Of a stretch of DNA of 35,550 bases, positions 24,288 to 34,100 are shown one piece after another. The notes under the pieces were generated by a model that worked only from the letters and a program-made list of their open reading frames with translations, made no database searches and had not been told where the DNA came from. The DNA comes from an uncultured Bacteroidota bacterium (GTDB lineage Bacteria > Bacteroidota > Bacteroidia > JABEUT01). The translations under genes were made by a program, and so were the position numbers. Position 1 is the first letter of the stretch. Every line of letters begins with the position of its first letter. The DNA is taken from the NCBI GenBank assembly GCA_903863935.1, contig CAIPDV010000077.1, positions 1-35,550 of the forward strand. The letters are read 5' to 3'.

Positions 24288-25238
24288 GTGAAAAAACTAT
24301 TAAAATCATTACGGAAGTTATCTATAATCAACGCACCGGTAAGGTATCTGGTGAAAAGACGTACGAATTTTAGTCAGAGGGTTTTCAGGTTTTTCTCTTT
24401 GCATTGGCCTGTTACCGGGACAATTAGTTTCAAGTTGCCACAGGGTGAGAACGTGAAAATATTCACAAAAGGCGATGACTATGTGTCTACGCAGGCTTTC
24501 TGGAAAGGGTATATGGGTTATGAAGGAGCCAGTGTTCAGTTGTTTTACTATCTCTCAAAAAAATGCAATAATATTCTGGATATTGGTGCTAATGTGGGTT
24601 ATTTTACCTTGATTGGTGCAAGCTCAAACCCAAAAGCCAGACTGTTTTCTTTTGAACCTGTTAAGTATATTTTTGAGCGTCTGAGTAAAAACATCAACCT
24701 TAATTTCTTATCGAATGTTACGGCCGAAAATAGTGTTGTTGGTAACTCCGAAGCTCTGGTAAAATTTTATCTGCCGAAGGTTGAAGGTATTGCCCTGGCG
24801 GGTTCTACCAAGAAAGGCTGGGCAGATGAGGCTGAGGAAATAGTGGTTCCCTCCGTTTCATTGGATAATTATAAAAAGAATAAAAAAATTACTTCCATCG
24901 ATCTTATAAAAATGGATTGCGAATTCCACGAAAAGGAAGTTTTGGAAGGTATGAAAGACATTTTGAAAGAGGATAAACCTGTAATATTGATGGAAGTACT
25001 TTTTCCGGAAGGGGAGGGGCAAAAGGGGCATTTTGAAGTGGAAACCTACAAAGAGATTGAAAAGATAATGGGAGAAAATAATTACTATTTCTACCTCGTA
25101 AGCAATGTTGCCCTGATAAGATTGGACAAACTGGAATACAACCCTGACGAAAGAAATTATCTGTTTTCCACCAAAAAGTCAGAGAAGATTTATCTTTCAT
25201 ATTCTGATATGGATTCGCTTATAAAAACAATCCTGTAG
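24288..25238 (+). CDS. FkbM-family methyltransferase
   Basis: This 316-residue protein from a GTG start has the SAM motif NILDIGANVGYFTLIGASSN (about 95-114), FSFEPVKYIFERLSKNI and the FkbM hallmark IDLIKMDCEFHEKEVLEGMK (about 204-223), though with MDCEF instead of the usual IDVEG. FkbM enzymes make O-methyl groups on sugars or secondary metabolites. It lies 24 bases after the GT2 gene and 17 bases before the GT4 gene. Together with the other methyltransferases it implies a heavily methylated glycan. Confidence 0.9.
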   Translation: MKKLLKSLRKLSIINAPVRYLVKRRTNFSQRVFRFFSLHWPVTGTISFKLPQGENVKIFTKGDDYVSTQAFWKGYMGYEGASVQLFYYLSKKCNNILDIGANVGYFTLIGASSNPKARLFSFEPVKYIFERLSKNINLNFLSNVTAENSVVGNSEALVKFYLPKVEGIALAGSTKKGWADEAEEIVVPSVSLDNYKKNKKITSIDLIKMDCEFHEKEVLEGMKDILKEDKPVILMEVLFPEGEGQKGHFEVETYKEIEKIMGENNYYFYLVSNVALIRLDKLEYNPDERNYLFSTKKSEKIYLSYSDMDSLIKTIL

Positions 25239-25255
25239 AATTATACCATTAGAAA

Positions 25256-26371
25256 ATGCATGTCGTTCATGTTATAGCCAATAATTCTACAGTTCCATAT
25301 TTGAATTGGTGGGCGGATAGACTAAGCAAGTATCCTGAAGTGAAGTTTACGTTTATTGTGCTATACCCTGAAAAGCCTCAATTAATTGAGGAAATGAAAA
25401 AACATGGGTTTGAAGCACACTGGATTGTGTTTGATCAATCGAAAAGAAAATCGGGGATGTTAAAAGCCTTTTTCCGATTGTACAGACTTTTCAGGGAAAT
25501 CAAACCTGATGTTGTGAATGCTCACTTGTTTGATGATTCTGTTCCTGCTTTGTTAGCGGCGAGGCTGGCGGGTATTAAAAAGCGTGTTATCCGTAAGCAA
25601 GACACCGCCTACCACTGGTATTTCACACCTAAGTGGGTTTGGGTGGACAGGTTCAATAATCGAAATTCAACAGATATAATTGCTATTAGCGAAGATTCAA
25701 AAAAGTTTTTAATAGAAAAAGAAAAAGCTCCTGCCCGGAAAGTGAGAATGATTCATAATGGCATTCCCATAAAGGATTTCACAGCTCAGTCAGATGCAGA
25801 CAAAGAGTTTCTGATTAAGAAATATGGGCTCGAAGGAAAAATAGTAATTGGAACGATTGCCCGCTATATAGAGTGGAAGGGCTATCGTTATATTATTGAA
25901 GCTGCAAAAATACTGGTTCAAAAGAACAAGAATTTAAAATTCCTTTTTGTCGGATACGGTGAGCAGCAAGAGGAACTGGAAGAATTGGTAAACAAGAATG
26001 GACTGTCAGAATTTATCTTATTTACAAATTGGATTGACCGAAAACATATTCCTTCTCTCTATGGGATAATGGATATATATGTTCATGCTGCATTTATGGA
26101 GCCTTTTGGCTTTGTGTTTATTGAGGCTATGGCGAATGGTGTGCCTATTGTTACCTCAAAAACCGGGGTTGCAGCCGATGCACTTGAACATAAAACTACC
26201 TGCTACTTTACTGGAGATAAAGACTCCAAAGGTATAGCTGAAGGAGTACAATGGATGCTGGATAATCCTGTTGAAAGGAACGCAATGAAAGGGAAAATAA
26301 AGAAAATGGCGGCAGAGCAATTCAGTGTGGAGCACATGCTGGATGAACACATCAAGGTCTACCAAAAATAA
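25256..26371 (+). CDS. Glycosyltransferase family 4 protein
   Basis: This 371-residue GT-B enzyme has a GT4-type N-domain (MHVVHVIANNSTVPYLNWWA, then NAHLFDDSVPALLAARLAGI). The C-domain is classical: IGTIARYIEWKGYRYIIEAA (about 198-217), FLFVGYGEQQEELEEL and FMEPFGFVFIEAMANGVPIV (about 280-299), whose E-x7-E motif binds the nucleotide sugar. It is the last gene of the 23361-26371 plus-strand unit and ends 7 bases from the convergent gene. The sugar specificity is not predictable. Confidence 0.92.
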   Translation: MHVVHVIANNSTVPYLNWWADRLSKYPEVKFTFIVLYPEKPQLIEEMKKHGFEAHWIVFDQSKRKSGMLKAFFRLYRLFREIKPDVVNAHLFDDSVPALLAARLAGIKKRVIRKQDTAYHWYFTPKWVWVDRFNNRNSTDIIAISEDSKKFLIEKEKAPARKVRMIHNGIPIKDFTAQSDADKEFLIKKYGLEGKIVIGTIARYIEWKGYRYIIEAAKILVQKNKNLKFLFVGYGEQQEELEELVNKNGLSEFILFTNWIDRKHIPSLYGIMDIYVHAAFMEPFGFVFIEAMANGVPIVTSKTGVAADALEHKTTCYFTGDKDSKGIAEGVQWMLDNPVERNAMKGKIKKMAAEQFSVEHMLDEHIKVYQK

Positions 26372-26378
26372 AGTTAGC

Positions 26379-27203
26379 CTATTTATATTGGAACTTGAAA
26401 ACCCTGTGCCTGAGAAAGTCGAGGTATTTTCTTCTGTTCAACGGTGTCTTTGTGTAAAGCCGCCTGAACTTATATTCGAATTTTGTTTCTACTCCTCTGG
26501 TTCCAATAGTCACAGGAATATTTTCCTTCTTACAAAGTTCGAGGGCATCGAGCATCCAAATTCCTTTGCTTAAAGCGGAACATAAGTATGTGATTGGTCC
26601 ATGCACATAGTCCTTTTTAGGATCTTCCACAATGCATAGGCAGGGATTTGAAATTTCATCTGAACGTTTGGAGCCCTTAAGTTCAAATTCCCATGGCGAC
26701 TCTCCACTGATGAGTAAGTTGTGTAACAAATCCTTATTCCAGGCTCCTAACTGAAGATTAACCCGATACTCCTGTCCATTTCGTATTTGCCCCATAAATG
26801 GAATATTAACTAGTTTATCATATTCCCACAAGGACTTGTGCGTTGTCGGGAAACAGCTAAGCTTTAAAAACAGGGCATCCCTATTTTTCATCTCCTGTAT
26901 AGAATTGAGCAGTGTAGCCATGTCTACCGATTGGTAAATAAAGTAATCATCAAGTATAAGTATGACATACTTTTCCTTGATTTGTTCCAAGATAACTTTT
27001 GTTTCTGTTGACCAATCTGAATCCAGGCCTGAATGAATATTAGTTATTCGGGGATGATCGAAACTTAAATGGTTGCTCGCATTGTAAATTTTAAAGGGGC
27101 AATCGTTCCAATACTTGAAAAAGAAAGAATAGAACACAGGCCATATATCAGAATACTTATCGCACGACAACACTAAAACCGCTATGTCATCAGTTTCAGT
27201 CAT
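26379..27203 (-). CDS. Probable glycosyltransferase-like protein (GT-A type), unassigned family
   Basis: The protein has 274 residues. It begins with AVLVLSCDKYSDIWPVFYSF, and YVILILDDYFIYQSVD (about 75-90) looks like a GT-A core with a DD metal-binding pair. SGESPWEFELKGSKRS near residue 168-183 has the look of a conserved acceptor-site loop. I recall similar proteins from O-antigen loci but cannot name a family. It is the third gene of a minus-strand unit with an FkbM methyltransferase (3-base gap) and a GT2, which supports a role in glycan assembly. It ends 7 bases from the convergent GT4 gene. Confidence 0.55.
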   Translation of the reverse strand: MTETDDIAVLVLSCDKYSDIWPVFYSFFFKYWNDCPFKIYNASNHLSFDHPRITNIHSGLDSDWSTETKVILEQIKEKYVILILDDYFIYQSVDMATLLNSIQEMKNRDALFLKLSCFPTTHKSLWEYDKLVNIPFMGQIRNGQEYRVNLQLGAWNKDLLHNLLISGESPWEFELKGSKRSDEISNPCLCIVEDPKKDYVHGPITYLCSALSKGIWMLDALELCKKENIPVTIGTRGVETKFEYKFRRLYTKTPLNRRKYLDFLRHRVFKFQYK

Positions 27204-27206
27204 CGG

Positions 27207-27983
27207 TTAAAATACAAACTTTATAAACAGATCTCCCATGGCATCCTTCTCCTTCAAATTCCGTAATATGGAAACTACAATTTCCGGTTTCATCCATTTG
27301 CTTTCATCACGTATTACACTCGTGTCGTCCGGCAGAATTAAAATATCTCCAATGCTATTCAGGTATTCAATACATTTTACTGCGTTTTCAATTATCTCGA
27401 AAGTATATTCAATAGATATTAGTGGAACCTTACTCTTTAAACCTTTCAGCACATTTAGTTCGTAACCTTCTACGTCAATTTTAATAAAATCGGGGCGGCC
27501 ATATTTCGCAATCAATGATTCCAGTGTAACGGTCTTTACTGTAGCTTCCTTTGTCCACTCCGCATCGGGAAAGCGTTTGCTGTCTTTAACGGCAGTTATC
27601 CAGTCTTCTGACATGGAAGAAATGGTATTCATATTTGAAATGTGAATTTTCTTTTCACCTTCTTCATTATCTACTGCACAATTCAATAAATGAACTTTGG
27701 AATTATTTCTATAGCGTGTTGTGAGGATTTTAAAACAAGCTGCCTGTGGCTCGGCGCAGACAACCTCTGCACCAAGTTTTAAAAATGCAGCGGCATAATG
27801 GCCCATATTGGCACCGATATCAAACACCAGGGAACCGGGTTTTAAAATATGAGAATATACTTTACTTATATCAGCCGCTTTTTGCTCAAACAAATCTTTG
27901 CGCATGCCCAACTTAATCATGGCAACTTCCTTAGGAGTATCAAGGTTTAAATCGGAAATGACTTTTGAAATAATATTTTTCAT
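27207..27983 (-). CDS. FkbM-family methyltransferase
   Basis: The protein has 258 residues with SAM motif SLVFDIGANMGHYAAAFLKL (about 51-70), VVCAEPQAACFKIL, and the FkbM hallmark PDFIKIDVEGYELNVLKGLK (about 169-188), which here has the canonical IDVEG. Methylation of a sugar hydroxyl is the usual role. It starts 13 bases after the GT2 gene upstream and ends 3 bases before the next gene, so the three are co-transcribed. It is a distant relative of the other FkbM gene (24288-25238), not a recent duplicate, as the sequences differ along their length. Confidence 0.9.
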   Translation of the reverse strand: MKNIISKVISDLNLDTPKEVAMIKLGMRKDLFEQKAADISKVYSHILKPGSLVFDIGANMGHYAAAFLKLGAEVVCAEPQAACFKILTTRYRNNSKVHLLNCAVDNEEGEKKIHISNMNTISSMSEDWITAVKDSKRFPDAEWTKEATVKTVTLESLIAKYGRPDFIKIDVEGYELNVLKGLKSKVPLISIEYTFEIIENAVKCIEYLNSIGDILILPDDTSVIRDESKWMKPEIVVSILRNLKEKDAMGDLFIKFVF

Positions 27984-27996
27984 TGGGCTAAAATCG

Positions 27997-28887
27997 TTAT
28001 TTTCTATTGAATAAGGAGGTTGTTTTACTCAATAACCTGAAAAATGCCGGAGGATATATCATAATCGCCTTAATGGCAAACTTTATTGCCCGCAGAGGTT
28101 TGTGTGCATCCTTATGCCAGCTGCCTGAAACAATAAAATACATATTTGCAATTACCTTTCTCCTGAATTTTCCTGGAGGCAGTATGTTCTCCTGAATAAT
28201 TTTTTTTGCAATATATAGCTCATCATGTTCCAACAGCCATACCTTTTTACTCATGCTTCCGGGGGTGTTACGGTATTTTACCAGGGCCTTCGGAATGTAT
28301 GCAGGTACAAGGCTTTTGGAAAGCATGATCTTCATATACCGGTCAGCACAGTTCGATAGATTTTCATCGAACAGAAATCGTTGCTGCATCAATTCTGTTT
28401 TCACCATAACATTGGAAGGAAGGGTGGGAATAGTCTCGCCTTGCCATTGCATTACTTTTGTAAAAAGGTTATCTGTTTCAACTCCTTTTTCAATCCTTAC
28501 ATCGTTAAGGTTTTCATCGCATTGCATCACATCGCAATAAACAAAGTCAATTCCCCTGTCACTTTGCAATACAGAATATTTTTCCGATAAGTTAAATGGC
28601 AAATAGTAATCATCGGCATCCAGAAAGGTAATATATCTGCCCTGTGCAACTCTTATTCCTGCATTGCGTGCTGCTGATACACCTTTGTTGGCTTGTTTTA
28701 GTAAGGTAATTCTAGGGTCACTTAATAAAGTGCTTACTATTTCCGATGTATTATCTGTTGAACCATCATCCACCACAATAAGCTCCCAGTTGGAAAAGGA
28801 TTGCTTCAATACTGAAGTAATACTGTCATTAATGTAACTGGCAGCATTATATGCAGGAATAACTATGCTTATTTCGGGGGTGTTCAT
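27997..28887 (-). CDS. Glycosyltransferase family 2 protein
   Basis: This protein of about 296 residues has the GT2 start EISIVIPAYNAASYINDSIT, the nucleotide-binding VVDDGSTDNTSEIV (about 35-48), NKGVSAARNAGIRVAQGRYI and the metal site FLDADDYYLP (about 87-96). I chose the ATG at 28887 because it puts the conserved IVIPAYN close to the N-terminus. The frame runs on to 28959 with no family sequence in the extra 24 residues. TAATTTTG (28902-28909) is a likely -7 box just upstream of this start. The C-terminus is basic with a weakly hydrophobic patch. It leads the minus-strand three-gene unit. Confidence 0.88.
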   Translation of the reverse strand: MNTPEISIVIPAYNAASYINDSITSVLKQSFSNWELIVVDDGSTDNTSEIVSTLLSDPRITLLKQANKGVSAARNAGIRVAQGRYITFLDADDYYLPFNLSEKYSVLQSDRGIDFVYCDVMQCDENLNDVRIEKGVETDNLFTKVMQWQGETIPTLPSNVMVKTELMQQRFLFDENLSNCADRYMKIMLSKSLVPAYIPKALVKYRNTPGSMSKKVWLLEHDELYIAKKIIQENILPPGKFRRKVIANMYFIVSGSWHKDAHKPLRAIKFAIKAIMIYPPAFFRLLSKTTSLFNRK

Positions 28888-28901
28888 ACGCCGGGAAAAC
28901 A

Positions 28902-28909
28902 CAAAATTA
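28902..28909 (-). promoter_or_regulatory. Candidate -7 box (TAATTTTG)
   Basis: Minus-strand TAATTTTG fits TAnnTTTG. TTG at 28932-28934 (CAA on the plus strand) gives a 22-base spacer. Transcription would begin about 8 bases before the ATG at 28887, which supports that start over the upstream one at 28959. Confidence 0.45.
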
Positions 28910-28974
28910 TCAATCCCATGGTCATTACTCACAATAATCATTGATATTTGTAGTGTCATTAAAGATTATACGCA

Positions 28975-30174
28975 TTGAAAATCAGTTGGAATAGGATATT
29001 ATTCATCACCCAATGGCAGTTTGAGGATGCCTTGGTGCAAACCTATACGCTTCCGTATGTCAGGATCATTCAAAAAATTACGGCGTGTTATCCCTATGTT
29101 GTTACTATTAATAAGGGTATAAATCGTATTTGTGTTAAGAAAATAGGAGGTATTATTTCAATCCAAATCCCATCGGGTAAACGGCTGTTATTTTTAGGAT
29201 GGCTGTTGAATATTTTAGCATTACGCAAAATTATTCAAAAGAAAAAGATTGCGGTGGTTCATCCCTGGTGTACAACAGCAGGGGCAGTCGGGGCAATTTT
29301 AAAAATATTCGATAAGAACTTAAAACTGCATATCGATAGTTTTGAACCCCACGCCGAAGCTATGGTTGAAAATAAAACTTGGAAGAAGAGCGGATTAAAA
29401 TTCAAAGTGCTTTTTTACTTTGAAAAAATAGAATCGATGGCTGCCGATTACTTGATTTTTGCTGCCCCGGGAATGGAAAAATATATTCGTGACAAATATA
29501 AAACATCTGTAGTCAACTTCTCTGTAAAGCCTGCCTGTATTGACCTGAATGCCTTTTCTGTTAAATCGATAAAAACCCCTGATCTCGTAAAGAAATATGA
29601 TCTTGAAAATAAAATAGTTTGTGTTTATGCCGGAAAGTTTGGAGGCATTTATTTAGAAGATGAAACCTTTGTATTTATTAAAAGTTGTGAAAGTTATTGG
29701 GGTAAAGAGAGGTTCATGTTTTTATTGTTGAGTAATGCGTCTGACGAATACCTGAACGTGAAACGTTCAAAATTCAATATTGAGAATACAACCATCATAA
29801 AAATGTTCATTCCTCATTCCCAAATGCCAAAATATTTGGGATTGGCCGATTTTGCAATTAGCCCGGTAAAACCTGTCCCTACTAAAAAATATTGCACTCC
29901 CATTAAAGACGGAGAGTATTGGGCCATGGGACTTCCTGTTGTAGTCCCTCCCAATATTTCTGTGGATTCACAAATAATAAGAGAGAATAAGGCAGGGGCC
30001 GTACTCGAAAGCTTTGATGAAAAGGGAAACAAAGATGCCATCATCCAGATAGATTCAATAATCAAAGGAAAGAGTAGGATGGAAGTTTACAATTTAATAC
30101 GTCCGCTGGCCGAAAAATACAGGAATTTCAGCATTGCTGAGGATATTTATAAAAAAATCTATGGAACAGAATAA
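28975..30174 (+). CDS. GT4-like glycosyltransferase (GT-B)
   Basis: The 399-residue protein starts with TTG at 28975; no ATG is near. The N-domain has ILFITQWQFEDALVQTYTLP and VVHPWCTTAGAVGAILK. The C-domain has IVCVYAGKFGGIYLEDETFV (about 214-233) and CTPIKDGEYWAMGLPVVVPP (about 305-324), which resembles the GT4 nucleotide-binding block but with less conservation than in the 25256 gene. It is the last plus-strand gene of the glycan cluster. Its stop codon directly abuts the stop codon of the convergent beta-barrel gene. It probably transfers a sugar; the precise GT family is less certain. Confidence 0.75.
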   Translation: MKISWNRILFITQWQFEDALVQTYTLPYVRIIQKITACYPYVVTINKGINRICVKKIGGIISIQIPSGKRLLFLGWLLNILALRKIIQKKKIAVVHPWCTTAGAVGAILKIFDKNLKLHIDSFEPHAEAMVENKTWKKSGLKFKVLFYFEKIESMAADYLIFAAPGMEKYIRDKYKTSVVNFSVKPACIDLNAFSVKSIKTPDLVKKYDLENKIVCVYAGKFGGIYLEDETFVFIKSCESYWGKERFMFLLLSNASDEYLNVKRSKFNIENTTIIKMFIPHSQMPKYLGLADFAISPVKPVPTKKYCTPIKDGEYWAMGLPVVVPPNISVDSQIIRENKAGAVLESFDEKGNKDAIIQIDSIIKGKSRMEVYNLIRPLAEKYRNFSIAEDIYKKIYGTE

Positions 30175-31053
30175 TTAGAGCTCCCCAGTTATTCCGAAGG
30201 TAAACTGCAATAAATTTACAGAAAGGATTTTGGTTTCATTTACTGTTCCGGAATCAATGTAATTGTTAGATAAATTTGGGTTGCTCGGGTTGGGTTGCGT
30301 GTAATAAGCTACGCTATAACTGGTAAATTTAATATCGGAACCTGAATATGTCATATTTACATGCACACCAATATGACCTTCGGCTGTAATAAATTTAAGT
30401 CCAACTCCTCCACAATAAGCAAAACCAGAGCCTTCGGGAAAAGTGTAAATTTCAGACTCATCCTGGGCGCCAATGTTGATATATGAAAGGGGTGGATAAT
30501 TAGAATTTGCAAATCCTGCCATTGCCCGGCATTCCAGGCTAAAGTGTTTTCCTGTTGGAATATTATAATTGGCACCCAACATATATTGTAAAACATAGTA
30601 ACTATCACCCAATGTTACTGATACTGTGTTGGGTTTGAAGTAAGTGATAAATTGAGAGTTTAATGAAGTTATGTCGTATCCCAAATTACTACCACCAACT
30701 GATGCCATAATACTGAAATTATGAAAGAGCCTCAGCGCCGCATAAAATTCATAGTGAAACCCATATTTGGCATACCCTCCAAGGTGAGATGTATCCCCGC
30801 TATTATATCTGCTGTTAGGGTATTTTGAAATATCTGCTTTCCTAAATGGCCCTATTGGTATCCCATAGCCATCATTAATTCCAAAAGTGAATCTTTTGGT
30901 AGTATCCGGCCTTTTAACTTTTGCTTTGCCAACACCTCCGGTAATAGCAAATGAATGTCTTTTTTCTTTTTTTGTGCTGTCGGCATTACCCTGACCAATG
31001 CATAGATTGCCAAAGAATAATACTACGATACCCACCAAAATGAAACGTTTCAT
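30175..31053 (-). CDS. Secreted beta-barrel-like outer-membrane protein, unassigned
   Basis: The product is about 292 residues from the ATG at 31053, which starts a signal peptide (MKRFILVGIVVLFFGNLCIG). The open frame runs to 31110, but the likely -7 box (31116-31123) would place the transcript start around that upstream codon, so the internal start is preferred. The mature part has alternating strand patterns with aromatic ends (for example YGFHYEFYAALRLF, FSIMASVGG, YVLQYMLGANYNI and LLQFTFGITGEL at the C-terminus), as in small outer-membrane barrels. No specific family is recognised. A 34-bp perfect palindrome covers its start codon. It lies between the glycan cluster and the metal-efflux operon with no obvious link to either. 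Confidence 0.65.
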   Translation of the reverse strand: MKRFILVGIVVLFFGNLCIGQGNADSTKKEKRHSFAITGGVGKAKVKRPDTTKRFTFGINDGYGIPIGPFRKADISKYPNSRYNSGDTSHLGGYAKYGFHYEFYAALRLFHNFSIMASVGGSNLGYDITSLNSQFITYFKPNTVSVTLGDSYYVLQYMLGANYNIPTGKHFSLECRAMAGFANSNYPPLSYINIGAQDESEIYTFPEGSGFAYCGGVGLKFITAEGHIGVHVNMTYSGSDIKFTSYSVAYYTQPNPSNPNLSNNYIDSGTVNETKILSVNLLQFTFGITGEL

Positions 31054-31063
31054 TTTGGTGGGT
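31030..31063. repeat. 34-bp perfect palindrome over a start codon
   Basis: The left arm ACCCACCAAAATGAAAC (31030-31046) is followed directly by its exact reverse complement GTTTCATTTTGGTGGGT (31047-31063). The ATG of the beta-barrel gene (minus strand, 31053-31051) lies inside it, so both strands read ATGAAACG at this place. In RNA the two arms could fold into a stem of about 15 pairs covering the start codon. Confidence 0.95.
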
Positions 31064-31115
31064 TGTATATATAATATATTGGTAATTCTGTTGAGTATAA
31101 ACCTTTCCATCGGGG

Positions 31116-31123
31116 CAAATATA
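31116..31123 (-). promoter_or_regulatory. Bacteroidota-type -7 box (TATATTTG)
   Basis: Minus-strand TATATTTG fits TAnnTTTG. Transcription from it would begin around 31110, giving a leader of about 57 bases before the ATG at 31053, and the palindrome would be transcribed. A clear -33 TTG is not seen. Confidence 0.5.
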
Positions 31124-31166
31124 CTTTTTAATTTGCCATATATGCTTAATGGTTATCACACGTAAA

Positions 31167-34100
31167 TTAGTCCATCCGGTGGTGAGGATGATACACCATG
31201 TAATAAATGATTGGCAGAATTAGCAATACCAAAATGGTGGCGGAAACTAACCCGCCTATCATAACAATGGCAAGTGGTTTTTGGGCTTCAGAGCCTATTC
31301 CGGTGCTAATGGCGGCAGGAAACAAACCTACCATATCAATTAATGCGGTCATAACAACCGGCCTCACACGTTCGCGAACCCCATTGTGAATGGATTCAAC
31401 TAGGTTTTGTTTTTTATGCAGGTTTCGTTTGAACTGTACCAATAATATCACTCCATTCTGAATACAAACACCGAATAGTGCAATGAAGCCAATACCGGCC
31501 GAAATACTGAAATTTGTATCGGTTAACAGCAAGGCAAAAATTCCACCAATCAAAGCAAACGGAACATTCAGGAGAATAATTGTAGAATCGCGAAAATTCC
31601 CGAATGCTACAAAAAGTATTACAAAAATCAGCAGGAGACTAATAGGTACTACTTGTTTTAGTCTATTAACCGCCCTTACCTGGCTTTGAAATTCACCAAC
31701 CCAATCCATTTTATACCCTTTGGGGAATTTTATATCCTTTGTTTTTTTCTGTGCATCAGCTATAGCACTTCCCATATCCTTGCCACGAACAGAAAATTTT
31801 ACACCTATTCCGTGCATATTATCCGTTCGGAAAATTTGGGTTACTCCTGTCTTTAAAGTGATATTTGAAATAAGCTTCAGCGGCACTTTTCCCCCATTAA
31901 GGGTCGGTACCATAAGGTTTCCAAGTTCCTCCGGGGTTTTTCTGAATTCCTGCATATAACGCACCCGCAGGTCAAATAATCTTTCTCCTTCAAAAACCTG
32001 GGTGGCTGCCTGACCACCGACCGCCATTTGTATTATAGCGTTGGCATTTGCTGCGGTTACGCCGTATCTTGCCATTTTACTTTGTTCCAGGTCAATATCA
32101 AGTTCCGGTTGCCCGAGGTTTTTCAAAATTCCCAGATCCGTTATTCCTGGTACTTTTAGTAGAGTATCTCTAACTTCCTCTGCTTTTTGATTTAAAATGT
32201 TGATGTCATCACCTGATATCCTTACAGCCAGCGCAGCATTCATGCCTGCAACAGCTTCTTCTACATTATCGCGTATAGGTTGCGAAAAGTTAAATACATT
32301 CCCGGCATATTTATCATTCAGCAGTTCGCTCATCGCATTTATCAAAGAATCTTTACTGATCTTTCGTTTCCAGTCATCCTGTGGATAGAGTGAAACATTG
32401 CATTGGATATTGGAAAAAGATTTAGGGTCAGTTCCGTCATCGGGCCTGCCGGTTTGAGAAATAACACTTTTTACTTCCGGAAATTTTAGGAGATCCTTTC
32501 GCATACTATCTGCCAGCATAGAAGATTGGGTGAGTGAAATTCCCATGGGAGTCTGGGCTTCTACCCAAAGTGCGCCTTCATCTAAATGAGGTAAAAATTC
32601 CGATCCTAAAAAGGTAGCAATATAAAGACTGCCACCCAGCACAACTATTGCAATTGCGAGGCTTGTGCGTTTATGTTTGAATGTAAAATTGAATAATTTT
32701 CCATAAGCTTTTTCAAGCCCGCCGACAATTGGATTGTGTTTTTCATACACATTCTTATTTAATAGGATCTGAATTAAAACAGGAACCAGGGTTAACGTGA
32801 AAATAAGTGCTCCAAGTAAGGCAAACCCTAACGTCCATGCAAGAGGCGAAAATATTTTTCCTTCAATATCTTCGAACGAAAAAATAGGAATAAGTGCAGT
32901 GATAATAATTAGTTTGGCAAAGAGTATTGCCTTACCCATATCAATGCTGGTGTTTTTGATCCAGCCCATCTTGGCTCTTTTGTTGAATTTTTCTTTCCCA
33001 AGTTCTCGATAATACCCATCGAACATTACGAAGCACCCTTCAACCAGAACAACCGCACCATCTATAATAATTCCGAAGTCAACCGCTCCTAGAGACAATA
33101 GGTTTACGGGCATGCCTTTTATCTGCATACATATGAAGGCAAATAAAAGCGAGAGCGGAATAACAAGGGCTACAATTAAAGTCGCTCTCCAGTCTACCAT
33201 GAAAAGAAAAACAAGCCCAATTACAAGTATGATGCCTTCAAGCAGATTTTGCAAAACGGTTTTTGTGCAAAATGTAATGAGCGTACTTCTGTCATAAAAA
33301 GGAATAATTTTTACATCTGAAGGAAGGATGGAGTTATTCAGTTCTTCAATTTTAGCTCGTATTCCTATAAGTATTTCCTGTGGATTTTTCCCTTTGCGCA
33401 TAACAACAACCCCTTGCACCACATCTGCAGCAGTATCCAGACCAACCTTGCCCAGGCGCGGCATGTTGCTTACAGAAACATTCGAAACATTTTGTACAAG
33501 CAAGGGAACACCATTCATATTTTTTATGATGATATTTTTTATTTCATCAATATTATTGATTAAGCCTATTCCCCTTACTACAAAAGACATTTCACCCTGT
33601 TCAATCGCATCGCCTCCGGCATTTATGTTACTGTTTGCAATGGCGTTGTATACATCCAGTGCAGTTATGCCATATTTGTTTAACAAATACGGATTAACAT
33701 CCACTTCATAAGTTTTGGTCGGGCCTCCATATGTATTAACGTCTGCAACACCATCAACGGCATGCAGGTTTCTTTCCACCACCCATTTTTCAATAGTTTT
33801 TAATTCCAAGGCCGATTTGGTTTTGCTTTGAAGCGTAAAGCGGTATATCTCGTCTGTTGGGCCATACGGTGGTTCAACACTGGCCTGAACACCTACCGGC
33901 AGCCCCACATTGTTTAAAAGATTCATTACCTGCGCACGGGCATGGTAATCATCCACACCGTCTTTAAAAATGATGGTGATCTGTGAAAGCCCAAACATGG
34001 TAATGGAATGCATCGATTTCTTATCCTGCACTGAATTCATAGACAACTCAATCGGAATGGTGATTTGCCTTTCCACTTCCTCGGCTCCTCTTCCCTGCCA

